8,999 nt of DNA from Pseudomonadota bacterium (GCA_015222915.1 JADFWE010000421.1:1-8999); one strand, 5' to 3'. Positions 1 through 6,370 are shown, counted from the stretch's first letter. The notes: a model not told the origin generated them from the letters alone. Numbers and translations are program-made.

Positions 1-983
1 CGATGGTAGGCCCCCAACGTCGTCTGCGAACCCTCCGAAACTTTCTCCAGCGCCATCATCCAGTCTGCCTGCGGCTTATAGCTGTCGGGATCTTTCTCAC
101 AGCTGTCGATGGCCGCGCGCCATACTTTCGTTACCTGTTTTACATAAGCCGGACTTCGCTGCCGACCTTCGATCTTGATCGCCGCTACACCGACAGACTG
201 CAGTTCGGGCAACAGTGCCAGCGTATTTAAACTGGTAGGTTCTTCGATGGCGTAATAAGTATTGCCGGCAACATTAAAACGTCCTTTACATAAGGTCGGG
301 TAACCCGCCGACTCTCCTTCACCATGTCTATCGATGAGTATATTATTCAGCCGGGTCTCGAGACCGTCCGGGGTTTCGTTCCAGCTAACAGCATTCGCCG
401 GGGAACAGGCACCAAAGGTATTCGGTGAACGCCCGGTGACGTATGAAGACAATATACAGCGCCCCTCCACCATCACGCACAGGCTGCCAAAACCGAACAC
501 TTCGATAGGGACAGGGCTGCTCTGCGCTACCTGCTTCACCTGATTAAGTGACAGCACACGCGGCAGCACTACACGCTGGATACCAAAATTGTCATAATAG
601 AAACTGATCGCCTCGGCATTGGTCGCCGATGCCTGTACCGACAGGTGCAGACGAAGATCGGGCCAGCGGTGGCGGGCATAATCCATCACTCCGATATCTG
701 CCAGTATCAGGGCATCGACGCCCATATCAGCCGCGTGATCGACAGCATGCTGCCAGCGCTGCCAGCCTGAAGGCTGCGGAAAGGTATTGATAGCAACAAA
801 AACATTGGCGCCGCGATCATGTGCGTAACGGATACCTTCTTCCGCCCGCTTATCATCAAAATTCAGCCCGGCGAAATGCCGCGCATTGGTATCATCTTTA
901 AACCCCATGTACACAGAGTTTGCGCCATTATCAACAGCCGCTTTCAGTGAAGGCAGGTTACCCGCCGGGCATACAAGTTCCAT
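1..983 (-). CDS. ubiU: UbiU, O2-independent ubiquinone hydroxylation factor (U32 peptidase-like), 3' end cut by window
   Basis: My translation of this frame gives 327 residues that align from end to end with E. coli UbiU (331 residues, formerly YhbU). It opens MELVCPAGNLPSLKAAVDNG and reaches TTLGAYH at the window edge, so only about four codons and the stop are missing. Four cysteines fall at C169, C176, C193 and C232, the same numbers as the [4Fe-4S] ligands known in E. coli UbiU. The stretch IEGRQRSPAYVKQVTKVWR (271-289) is typical of the U32 fold. In E. coli, UbiU works with UbiV and UbiT to hydroxylate the ubiquinone ring without oxygen. There are two adjacent ATGs (986 and 983). I chose 983 because it matches the E. 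coli N terminus and places the GAG of the weak ribosome site about 7 nt upstream. The gene starts 34 nt after the yhcC stop, so the two are probably co-transcribed. Whether ubiV follows cannot be seen. Identity is close to certain. Confidence 0.96.
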   Translation of the reverse strand, partial: MELVCPAGNLPSLKAAVDNGANSVYMGFKDDTNARHFAGLNFDDKRAEEGIRYAHDRGANVFVAINTFPQPSGWQRWQHAVDHAADMGVDALILADIGVMDYARHRWPDLRLHLSVQASATNAEAISFYYDNFGIQRVVLPRVLSLNQVKQVAQSSPVPIEVFGFGSLCVMVEGRCILSSYVTGRSPNTFGACSPANAVSWNETPDGLETRLNNILIDRHGEGESAGYPTLCKGRFNVAGNTYYAIEEPTSLNTLALLPELQSVGVAAIKIEGRQRSPAYVKQVTKVWRAAIDSCEKDPDSYKPQADWMMALEKVSEGSQTTLGAYH

Positions 984-1017
984 CATTATTCTCGAACCCT
1001 GGTTATAAGATGATTAA

Positions 1018-1983
1018 TCATACGGATACCGGTGCCGGTTTTTCAGAAGCAGCCGCACCGGATATAAAACTTTCGGCAACGTTAAAGCGTTCTGCCTGCA
1101 ACGCCAGCGCAGCGGTAATACGATTTAGCACCAGCCATTTTTTCGAGCACCACAGGGGGGCCAGAAGCACATCAGGTGAAGCCGTGCCGGTAAGCCGATG
1201 GAAGATAACATCATCGGGTGTCCGGCTGATCAGCTCGACCACATCCGAAACATACCCGTCCAGTGTTAATGGCTGATACTCTCCCCTGCGCCATTCATTT
1301 GCCAGCTGAGTGCCTTTTACCACATGCAGCGGATGAAACTTCAAGCCATCGACACCAAGTGCAAGCACTCGCTCCAGTGATCTTATATGGTGTTCAGTCG
1401 ACTCACCCGGCAGACCCAGGATAAGGTGCGTACACACTTTCAGACCGCGGCTGCGCGCTTTCAGTACAGCCTGTTCATATTCGGCGAAACCATGCCCGCG
1501 ATTAACCCGGTCCAGGGTTCCATCAAAAGATGACTGCAGCCCCAGCTCCAGCCAGACTTCGTAACCCTGTCGCTGATAATCAGCCAGCAGATCGAGTACT
1601 TCATCCGGCACACAGTCCGGTCGGGTACCGATATCCAGCCCGATGACATCAGGCTCCTTTAACGCCTCATCATACAGCCGGGATAGTTCACGGACATCTG
1701 CATAGGTATTGGTATATGCCTGAAAATAAGCGATATATTTATTGGCACCGGTGCGTTTTCGGAGGACCCGGCGTCCGGCTTCGATCTGCTCGGCAATATC
1801 ATCAGGACGGCGTCCATTCGGGCTGAATGAGACATTATTGCAGAACGTGCAGCCACCACGGCCTATGCTTCCATCACGGTTAGGACAGGTAAAACCGGCA
1901 TCGATGGCGACTTTATGCACACGCTCGCCATGAGCCGCCAGCATGGCCTGACCGAATGTATTCACATATTGCGAAAGAATCAT
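1018..1983 (-). CDS. yhcC: YhcC-type radical SAM protein (TIGR01212 family)
   Basis: The 321-residue product matches the YhcC/TIGR01212 radical SAM family (E. coli about 309 residues). From the chosen start, FTCPNRDGSIGRGGCTFCN holds cysteines 33, 45 and 48, an expanded Cx11Cx2C motif like that of Elp3-type enzymes, which would bind the [4Fe-4S] cluster that cleaves S-adenosylmethionine. Other family stretches are GTRPDCVPDEVLDLL, GYEVWLELGLQSSFDGTL, RGLKVCTHLILGLPGES and LAPLWCSKKW. The substrate of the family is not established, as far as I know. An upstream in-frame TTG at 2001 would add six residues. I prefer ATG 1983 because MILSQYVNTFG aligns without a gap to the E. coli start MQLQKLVNMFG, and because the predicted transcription start (about 2004) lies almost on the TTG. 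No clear Shine-Dalgarno is visible. It is the first gene of a probable operon with ubiU, preceded by an FNR-like site. Confidence 0.93.
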   Translation of the reverse strand: MILSQYVNTFGQAMLAAHGERVHKVAIDAGFTCPNRDGSIGRGGCTFCNNVSFSPNGRRPDDIAEQIEAGRRVLRKRTGANKYIAYFQAYTNTYADVRELSRLYDEALKEPDVIGLDIGTRPDCVPDEVLDLLADYQRQGYEVWLELGLQSSFDGTLDRVNRGHGFAEYEQAVLKARSRGLKVCTHLILGLPGESTEHHIRSLERVLALGVDGLKFHPLHVVKGTQLANEWRRGEYQPLTLDGYVSDVVELISRTPDDVIFHRLTGTASPDVLLAPLWCSKKWLVLNRITAALALQAERFNVAESFISGAAASEKPAPVSV

Positions 1984-2010
1984 TAGAAACACAGATAGCA
2001 AAGGTTTTCC

Positions 2011-2051
2011 ATTATCTATAAATCAGGTGAAAAATGGATGATCTACGTCAA
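2011..2051 (-). promoter_or_regulatory. Candidate FNR/Anr-activated promoter of yhcC-ubiU
   Basis: On the minus strand, TTGACGTAGATCAT (2038-2051) matches the FNR consensus TTGAT-N4-ATCAA at 8 of 10 defined bases. GATAAT (2011-2016) matches the -10 consensus TATAAT at 5 of 6. The site centre lies 28.5 bp from the first base of the -10, the same distance as at the nrdJ promoter in this window and within 1 bp of the class II FNR arrangement (site near -41.5). No good -35 hexamer is present, as expected for an activator-dependent promoter. Transcription would start near 2004, leaving a 5' leader of about 20 nt. That FNR-type control is biologically sensible for ubiU is inference. Confidence 0.5.
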
Positions 2052-2111
2052 ATTATCGGTGTTTTGGTAGCAATCCAGATTGAGCCAGTAATGGCCGTAT
2101 CTATCCTTCTA

Positions 2112-2804
2112 TCACTTTATATATGCCAGGTACATGAAGAAATTTTCATCGAGAAGTGCTGGATTGAGAATGATTTCGCTCAAAACCCATTTATCATCGC
2201 GTCTGACAAAAAGCAGGCTGTAGGCGCGATGCTTGCTCATGCTTTTATCTGTCGTAACTAACAGATCGTAGAGAATTTTTTCATCAGTAGTCGTGTCGAT
2301 ACAGATCGTTGCTAGAAAGATACCGTCTTCTATATCATCATCGTCTTCATCCTGAGGACAGCCTGATAAGGTCGCACCGGATCTTTTCATCTCCAGATAC
2401 ACTTTGGCGTATGTCCGCAGATAATTACGCAACAGGAAGTAACGTATCTTGTCTTCGAGTAATTTTTTCTTTTTATCAGGGAAGGCTTTTGTCGTCAGCT
2501 CTTCGTATCTGCTGAGCACGGTCTTATTGAGCCGGTTTCCAGTAGAATCAAAATCTATAGCAACCGGCACATCACCGTATTTACTGTTGATTTTAACAAG
2601 CCTGTCGTTAAATGCTTGCTCCCACTGCTGCTGGGTTGAACCGGACTTGAACGTATAGTTCGCATAAGAGAGCTTTCTGATGATGTTCTCATCATCAGAT
2701 ACCTGTAGCTTCATCACATCGTATATAGATACTTTTTCAGTATCAGATGCGTGAGCGTAAGAAGAGAAGGTGAAAAGTATAAGTATAAAAACCAGAGGTC
2801 GCAC
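2112..2804 (-). CDS. Exported protein of unknown function
   Basis: I do not recognise this 230-residue protein. Residues 1-19 (MRPLVFILILFTFSSYAHA) form a clean Sec signal peptide with an AHA-S cleavage site and no lipobox, so the mature protein is probably periplasmic. The mature part is mixed and charged: a lysine run (KKKK, 111-114), a predicted helical stretch (about 95-140), an acidic patch DEDDDDIED (152-160), and two cysteines (C149, C168) that could form a disulfide. The C-terminal part, SLLFVRRDDKWVLSEIIL (about 196-213), resembles the final strands of an NTF2-like or other small alpha/beta fold, but that is only an impression. The start is GTG at 2804, set by a good Shine-Dalgarno AAGGAG (2811-2816) with a 6-nt spacer and by the signal peptide. 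It has its own promoter (2841-2869). It ends about 130 nt before yhcC with no strong terminator between, so some read-through is possible. Confidence 0.8.
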   Translation of the reverse strand: MRPLVFILILFTFSSYAHASDTEKVSIYDVMKLQVSDDENIIRKLSYANYTFKSGSTQQQWEQAFNDRLVKINSKYGDVPVAIDFDSTGNRLNKTVLSRYEELTTKAFPDKKKKLLEDKIRYFLLRNYLRTYAKVYLEMKRSGATLSGCPQDEDDDDIEDGIFLATICIDTTTDEKILYDLLVTTDKSMSKHRAYSLLFVRRDDKWVLSEIILNPALLDENFFMYLAYIK

Positions 2805-2840
2805 TACCCGCTCCTTTATAGATATAAGAAACCTCTGATC

Positions 2841-2869
2841 AATATAGCCCCAGATTCACTTCCTGTAAA
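2841..2869 (-). promoter_or_regulatory. Sigma-70-type promoter of the exported-protein gene
   Basis: On the minus strand, -35 TTTACA (2864-2869, 5 of 6 to consensus) is followed by a 17-bp spacer and -10 TATATT (2841-2846, 5 of 6). Transcription would start near 2834, giving a leader of about 30 nt that contains the AAGGAG ribosome site. No FNR-like or NrdR-like site overlaps it, so this gene looks independent of the oxygen-linked promoters on either side. Confidence 0.7.
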
Positions 2870-2899
2870 AGAATGATGCCGGCGGCAAGGTCCAGAGAT

Positions 2900-2927
2900 T
2901 AACCGGGCCAAAAATAAGGTCCGGCCA
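2900..2927. other. Hairpin downstream of nrdJb
   Basis: The minus strand reads TGGCCGGACC, an 8-nt A/T loop, then GGCCCGGTTA. This gives a stem of about 10 pairs with one A-C mismatch and two G-U pairs, starting about 70 nt after the nrdJb stop. It could shape the 3' end of the nrdJ transcript. On the minus strand no T-run follows the stem, so it is not a standard intrinsic terminator in that direction. On the plus strand a T-rich stretch (2931-2942) does follow, but no plus-strand gene is upstream. Confidence 0.35.
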
Positions 2928-2998
2928 GCATATTTTTCTTTTATTACCGGAGGCCGTGGCAGTGCCCTCTCTCAGCGCTTTCTTTATCCGCATGTTCC

Positions 2999-3748
2999 TT
3001 AACTGCATTTTGAGTCTCCGCAGCTGAGACAAGTCATACAACCGTCCATACTGATAACGGCTTTGGTGTTACATTTACTGCACAGTTGCGAGTTAGGCGG
3101 AAAGTCAGATGCTTCACCAGTGCTGCCAGTGGCCTCCTGATCAGCGGCCTTACTATTTCTGTCGTTACAATGAATAGCTTCGTATTCTCTCCTCTTTGCT
3201 TCGAGCATCTCTTTCTGGCAATCATCCATACCTGTATCTTCGATCATGCCGATCATCCTCATATGGCACTCGATGGCATCACCTATCTCACCGACCAGAG
3301 ACGGTTTATATTTTCCGCCTTTCTTGAAGTAACCACCACGAGGGTCGAAAACACTACGTAGTTCGTCGACCAGAAAGGTGACATCACCACCTTTTCTGAA
3401 TACCGCGGAGATGATTCGCGTCAGCGCCACGATCCACTGGAAGTGATCCATGTTCTTTGAGTTGATGAATATCTCATAGGGGCGGCGCATCTCATGTTTC
3501 GTGCCAGGGTTGAGAAGGACATCGTTAATAGTGATATATAAGGCATGTTCCGACTGTGGCGTCTTTATCTTGTAGGTCGACCCCAGCAGCATCTCAGGGC
3601 GCTCCAGCTTTTCATGCATCTGGATTATTTCTGCAGTTTCCTGTTCAGCTTTCTTATCTACAGCCGGATCTACCTGCGCTGTTTCATCCCCAGCTTCTTT
3701 GCTTATAACTTCATAGCCGACGATCTTGTTTTTTATTTCGATTGGCAT
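2999..3748 (-). CDS. nrdJb: NrdJb, C-terminal half of split class II (B12-dependent) ribonucleotide reductase
   Basis: This 249-residue protein corresponds to the separate C-terminal subunit of the split adenosylcobalamin-dependent ribonucleotide reductase described in Pseudomonas aeruginosa. Residues about 58-165 look like the TSCPD-type domain found at the end of one-piece NrdJ proteins (for example FINSKNMDHFQWIVALTRII at 94-113 and GGDVTFLVDELRSVFDPRGG at 120-139). Residues 170-222 are a charged linker. The tail carries six cysteines: C223 and C226 (CSKC), then C237, C240, C243 and C248 (CMTCLSCGDSKC). It resembles the C-terminal redox or zinc-ribbon arm that re-reduces the active-site disulfide in this class. 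ATG 3748 has GGTGA (3754-3758) with a 5-nt spacer. It follows nrdJa by 127 nt with no promoter that I can identify, so it is probably transcribed from the nrdJa promoter through the intervening inverted repeat. In Pseudomonas both halves are needed for activity; here that is inference. Confidence 0.87.
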   Translation of the reverse strand: MPIEIKNKIVGYEVISKEAGDETAQVDPAVDKKAEQETAEIIQMHEKLERPEMLLGSTYKIKTPQSEHALYITINDVLLNPGTKHEMRRPYEIFINSKNMDHFQWIVALTRIISAVFRKGGDVTFLVDELRSVFDPRGGYFKKGGKYKPSLVGEIGDAIECHMRMIGMIEDTGMDDCQKEMLEAKRREYEAIHCNDRNSKAADQEATGSTGEASDFPPNSQLCSKCNTKAVISMDGCMTCLSCGDSKCS

Positions 3749-3794
3749 TCATTTCACCATTTTATTTATTGTTTTTTCGCGATTGACATCTTCA

Positions 3795-3870
3795 CGTCAT
3801 TGCGAGGAACGAAGCAATCTTCTTACAGCACATCTGGCATCACGAGATTGCTTCGTTCCTCGCAATGACG
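3795..3870. repeat. 76-bp palindromic element, 26-bp perfect inverted arms (REP/MITE-like)
   Basis: The arms 3795-3820 and 3845-3870 are perfect reverse complements over 26 bp, with a 24-nt centre (3821-3844). The arm begins CGTCATTGCGAGG and ends GAAGCAATCT, wording that I recognise from dispersed palindromic repeats in many bacterial genomes. The element begins 5 nt after the nrdJa stop and lies inside the nrdJa-nrdJb gap. In RNA it would fold into a very stable hairpin that could slow polymerase, protect the upstream message from 3' exonucleases, or lower nrdJb expression relative to nrdJa. No T-run follows on the minus strand, so full termination is not predicted. I saw no convincing target-site duplication and no transposase in the window. 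Confidence 0.9.
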
Positions 3871-3875
3871 GCTGA

Positions 3876-6032
3876 CTAAAACTTACCGTAATAACCTTCT
3901 TTCAGTGCATCGTATAGATTTGCTGCCGTGTGTAATTCACCATCGTAGTCGATCTCTTCGTTGCCTTTTGCTTCTATCACCGTGCCGTCTTCTAATGAGA
4001 AACGGTAGGTGGTATTTTCAAGATCTGATTCTTTTACCAGTACCCCCTGGAAGACTTCAGGATTAAACCTGAACGTGGTACAGCCTTTCAGATTTTTCTC
4101 ATAGGCATAGAGATAGATGTCCTTGAATTCTTCATAAGGGAAATCTGTCGGTATGTTCGCTGTTTTCGAGATCGATGAGTCGATCCATTTCTGCGCCGCC
4201 GCCTGTATATCGACATGCTGCCTGGGTGTCACATCATCGGCACTGATGAAATAGTCCGGCAGCTTTTCGCCTTCTTTCTCAGAGTAAGGTTTCGCCTGCT
4301 GGTTGATCATCTCACGGTAAGCCAGTAGCTCGAATGACCAGACGTCCACATTCTCTTTGCTCTTCTTACCTTCACGGATGATATTGCGTGAATAGTGATG
4401 CGCAAAACTCGGCTCTATACCATTGCTGGCATTATTCCCGATCGACAATGCGATGGTTCCTGTCGGAGCGATGGAGCTGTGATGAGTGAAGCGTGCGCCG
4501 ACGTCTTCCAGCTGCGATACCAGCTCCGGATCAACTTCAGCTATCTTCTGCATGTAACGGCTGTATCGGGCATGAAGAACTTTACCTTTGATGCTAGCGC
4601 CGACTTCCCAGCCATCCTCTTTCATCTCCGGGCGGCGTGCGAGCATCTCTGAAGTTACTTTGAAATCCTGCTCCAGAATAGGTGCCGGACCTTTCTCTTT
4701 TGCCAGCTCAAGCGCTGCTTCCCAGCCCGCCATCGCCAGTTCCCGTGTTACCTTTTCGGTAAATTCAAGCGATTCCTCTGAACCGTAACGAACGCCCATC
4801 ATGGTCAGGGCCGAACCCAGACCCAGATACCCCATACCGTGACGACGTTTATTCTCGATCTCTTTTCTCTGCTGCTCTAACGGCAGGCCATTGATCTCTA
4901 CTACGTTATCCAGCATACGGGTGAATACCTTCACGACCTCGCTGTAAGTCTCCCAGTCGAAGCTGGCATCTGCGGTAAACGGCTCCTTCACCAGATGCGT
5001 GAGATTGATAGACCCCAGCAGGCAGGCACCATATTCCGGCAGGCCCTGCTCACCACATGGATTGGTGGTTCTGATATTTTCACAGAACCAGTTGTTGTTC
5101 ATCTCATTATACTGATCGATAAGGATAAAACCCGGTTCAGCATAATCGTAGGTCGATGTCATGATGACGTTCCACAACTTGCCGGCATCGATGGTTTTAT
5201 ATATACGGCAGGCAACTTCACCTGCTTCATTTTCGATGTAGTTGTCTTTGATCGGCCAGTCACGCCAGATCACCTGATCGACGTCCTGCAGGTCGATACT
5301 ATGGGTGCGGACTTCTTCTTCAGTTAATGGAAAAGCCAGTGGCCACGGGGCATCGTTTTTCACCGCTTCCATAAACTCGCTGGTTATCAGTAACGACAGG
5401 TTGAACTGGCGAAGCCGTCCATCTTCACGTTTAGCACGGATAAAATCGAGCACGTCGGGATGACCCACATCGAAGGTCGCCATCTGCGCACCCCGGCGGC
5501 CACCTGCAGACGAGATGGTAAAACAGACCTTATCGTAGATATCCATAAAAGACAGCGGCCCGGATGTCAGCGCACCGGAACCGGAGACATAGGCATCGTT
5601 TGGTCGTAACGTAGAGAATTCGTAACCGATTCCTGCACCGGATTTCAGCGTCATACCAGCTTCATGAACTTTTTGCAGGATGTTATCCATCGAGTCATGG
5701 ATTTTTCCAGAGACCGTACAGTTGATGGTCGAGGTCGCCGGTTTATATTCCTGCGCACCGGCATTTGAAATGATGCGTCCGGCGGGAACGGCGCCCTGCT
5801 TCAACGCCCAGAGGAATCGCTCATACCAGTGCTGTTGTTTTTCCGGGGTATCTTCTATATCGGCCAGTGCCCGGGCAACACGGGTGAACGTGCCTTCGAC
5901 ACACAGATCTACAGCCTCACCATGATTGTCTTTCAGTTGATATTTACGCTGCCAGATGTCTTCCGAAGCGGGCTGTAGCGGGATATCGATACGATCGTTT
6001 GTTTCTTTTACAGGTAGGGTTACGGTACTCAT
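3876..6032 (-). CDS. nrdJa: NrdJa, catalytic half of split class II (adenosylcobalamin-dependent) ribonucleotide reductase
   Basis: The 718-residue protein is the ten-stranded barrel subunit of a B12-dependent ribonucleotide reductase. Active-site residues are visible: N324-P-C326-G-E328 (the Asn, thiyl-radical Cys and Glu of the family), C337 eleven residues later and C105 (STINCTVSG), which together match the catalytic and redox cysteines of class II enzymes such as Thermotoga NrdJ. Further family motifs are APTGTIALSIGN (522-533), SISKTANIP (620-628) and GCTTFR (650-655). Instead of continuing into the redox-active tail, the chain ends at GYYGKF, and the tail is encoded separately by nrdJb. 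I see no N-terminal ATP-cone, so dATP overall inhibition by that domain is unlikely. ATG 6032 is preceded by GGAG (6042-6045) with a 9-nt spacer. Upstream are a perfect FNR-type palindrome and two NrdR boxes. The enzyme needs no oxygen, which fits induction when oxygen falls. I saw no cobalamin riboswitch. Confidence 0.95.
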   Translation of the reverse strand: MSTVTLPVKETNDRIDIPLQPASEDIWQRKYQLKDNHGEAVDLCVEGTFTRVARALADIEDTPEKQQHWYERFLWALKQGAVPAGRIISNAGAQEYKPATSTINCTVSGKIHDSMDNILQKVHEAGMTLKSGAGIGYEFSTLRPNDAYVSGSGALTSGPLSFMDIYDKVCFTISSAGGRRGAQMATFDVGHPDVLDFIRAKREDGRLRQFNLSLLITSEFMEAVKNDAPWPLAFPLTEEEVRTHSIDLQDVDQVIWRDWPIKDNYIENEAGEVACRIYKTIDAGKLWNVIMTSTYDYAEPGFILIDQYNEMNNNWFCENIRTTNPCGEQGLPEYGACLLGSINLTHLVKEPFTADASFDWETYSEVVKVFTRMLDNVVEINGLPLEQQRKEIENKRRHGMGYLGLGSALTMMGVRYGSEESLEFTEKVTRELAMAGWEAALELAKEKGPAPILEQDFKVTSEMLARRPEMKEDGWEVGASIKGKVLHARYSRYMQKIAEVDPELVSQLEDVGARFTHHSSIAPTGTIALSIGNNASNGIEPSFAHHYSRNIIREGKKSKENVDVWSFELLAYREMINQQAKPYSEKEGEKLPDYFISADDVTPRQHVDIQAAAQKWIDSSISKTANIPTDFPYEEFKDIYLYAYEKNLKGCTTFRFNPEVFQGVLVKESDLENTTYRFSLEDGTVIEAKGNEEIDYDGELHTAANLYDALKEGYYGKF

Positions 6033-6092
6033 TCAGGCAATCTCCAATACTACTACAGCGTGCCAACCGTCAGCATTACGCACCCGACCGCC

Positions 6093-6108
6093 CAGCTATA
6101 TATAGTGT
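6093..6108 (-). promoter_or_regulatory. NrdR box, promoter-distal (leader) site
   Basis: On the plus strand this is CAGCTATATATAGTGT, matching the NrdR consensus ACACTATATATAGTGT at 13 of 16 positions, with the core and right half perfect. NrdR is the ATP/dATP-sensing zinc-finger/ATP-cone repressor of ribonucleotide reductase genes and normally binds paired boxes. Its start is 31 bp, about three helical turns, from the start of the second box, the usual arrangement. It would lie about 26 to 41 nt downstream of the predicted start of transcription. Confidence 0.85.
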
Positions 6109-6123
6109 TATTATTGTTGTTAG

Positions 6124-6139
6124 ATACTATATGTTGTGC
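6124..6139 (-). promoter_or_regulatory. NrdR box, promoter-proximal site
   Basis: On the plus strand this is ATACTATATGTTGTGC, matching the NrdR consensus (ACACWATATATWGTGT) at 13 of 16 positions. It abuts the candidate -10 box (6140-6145) and covers the predicted transcription start, so bound NrdR would block RNA polymerase. With the box at 6093-6108 it forms a pair on the same face of the helix. Confidence 0.83.
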
Positions 6140-6180
6140 ATCTTAGATTACAGCCTACAAATAAACTTGATCCATATCAA
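6140..6180 (-). promoter_or_regulatory. FNR/Anr-activated promoter of nrdJab
   Basis: TTGATCCATATCAA (6167-6180) is a perfect TTGAT-N4-ATCAA palindrome, the binding site of FNR/Anr-type oxygen-responsive activators. On the minus strand, TAAGAT (6140-6145) is a 4-of-6 -10 box whose first base is 28.5 bp from the palindrome centre. Transcription would then start near 6133 with the site at about -40.5, which fits class II FNR activation. There is no independent -35 hexamer. The FNR site itself is seen directly; the start point and activation are inferred. Confidence 0.82.
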
Positions 6181-6293
6181 GAAAATAATACCTTTTATCA
6201 TCAAATATTTTTATTGCCCGATATATCTGGACGATTTTATCAGGAAGAATAAATCATGCCGGTAGTTCATGGAAAATATCTTAGCCAGGGTCA

Positions 6294-6311
6294 TGTCTCA
6301 ATCCTGAGACA
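6294..6311. repeat. Short perfect inverted repeat
   Basis: TGTCTCA, 4-nt spacer ATCC, TGAGACA: a perfect 7-bp stem located about 60 nt past the cytochrome stop and about 260 nt before nrdJa. It could be a small hairpin at the 3' end of the cytochrome transcript or an operator for an unidentified dimeric regulator. There is no T-run on either side, so it is not a standard terminator. Confidence 0.5.
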
Positions 6312-6370
6312 GATCTATGCAATTACAGCAGTCACATATCAGCTTAAAACGGTCATTCTGGTCAGCATAA

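Larger units (their letters stand above)
6033..6370. other. Gene-free region upstream of nrdJa
   Basis: This 338-bp stretch holds no convincing gene. Its left half is the leader and control region of nrdJa: two NrdR boxes, a -10 candidate and an FNR/Anr palindrome, with a leader of about 100 nt if transcription starts near 6133. From 6181 to 6370 it is A+T-rich at first and contains a short perfect inverted repeat (6294-6311) between nrdJa and the 3' end of the cytochrome gene. I find no intrinsic terminator with a T-run for the cytochrome gene. Confidence 0.7.

Noticed and set aside
1984..2001. TTG start for yhcC adding six residues.
   Set aside because: The predicted transcript begins almost at this codon, and the shorter ATG form aligns without a gap to E. 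coli YhcC.
1983..2012. Nine-codon frame beginning ATGGAAAACC whose stop overlaps the yhcC ATG (TAATG), suggesting a coupled leader peptide.
   Set aside because: Its start lies inside or upstream of the predicted -10 box and transcription start, and it has no Shine-Dalgarno. It remains possible only if transcription begins further upstream.
2034..2261. Plus-strand open frame of 75 codons.
   Set aside because: It runs antisense to the end of the exported-protein gene and across the yhcC promoter, with no ribosome site or family resemblance.
2856..3041. Minus-strand open frame (61 codons from TTG, or 45 from an internal ATG) overlapping the nrdJb end.
   Set aside because: The ribosome-site spacing is poor for the possible starts, the composition is basic and unstructured, it overlaps the promoter of the next gene, and it has no recognisable family. 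It could be a small downstream cistron, but nothing positive supports it.
3795..3870. Intrinsic terminator between nrdJa and nrdJb.
   Set aside because: The stem is strong but the minus strand has no T-run after it, and nrdJb has no other visible promoter.
3749..3875. Idea that the palindromic element caused the split of nrdJ into two genes.
   Set aside because: The same nrdJa/nrdJb split is known in Pseudomonas, and both halves here have proper ends and a ribosome site, so the insertion probably came after the split.
6033..6370. Cobalamin riboswitch, as often found with B12-related genes.
   Set aside because: I could not find a B12-box-like conserved core or the expected folded length in the leader. 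NrdR and FNR sites account for the visible structure.
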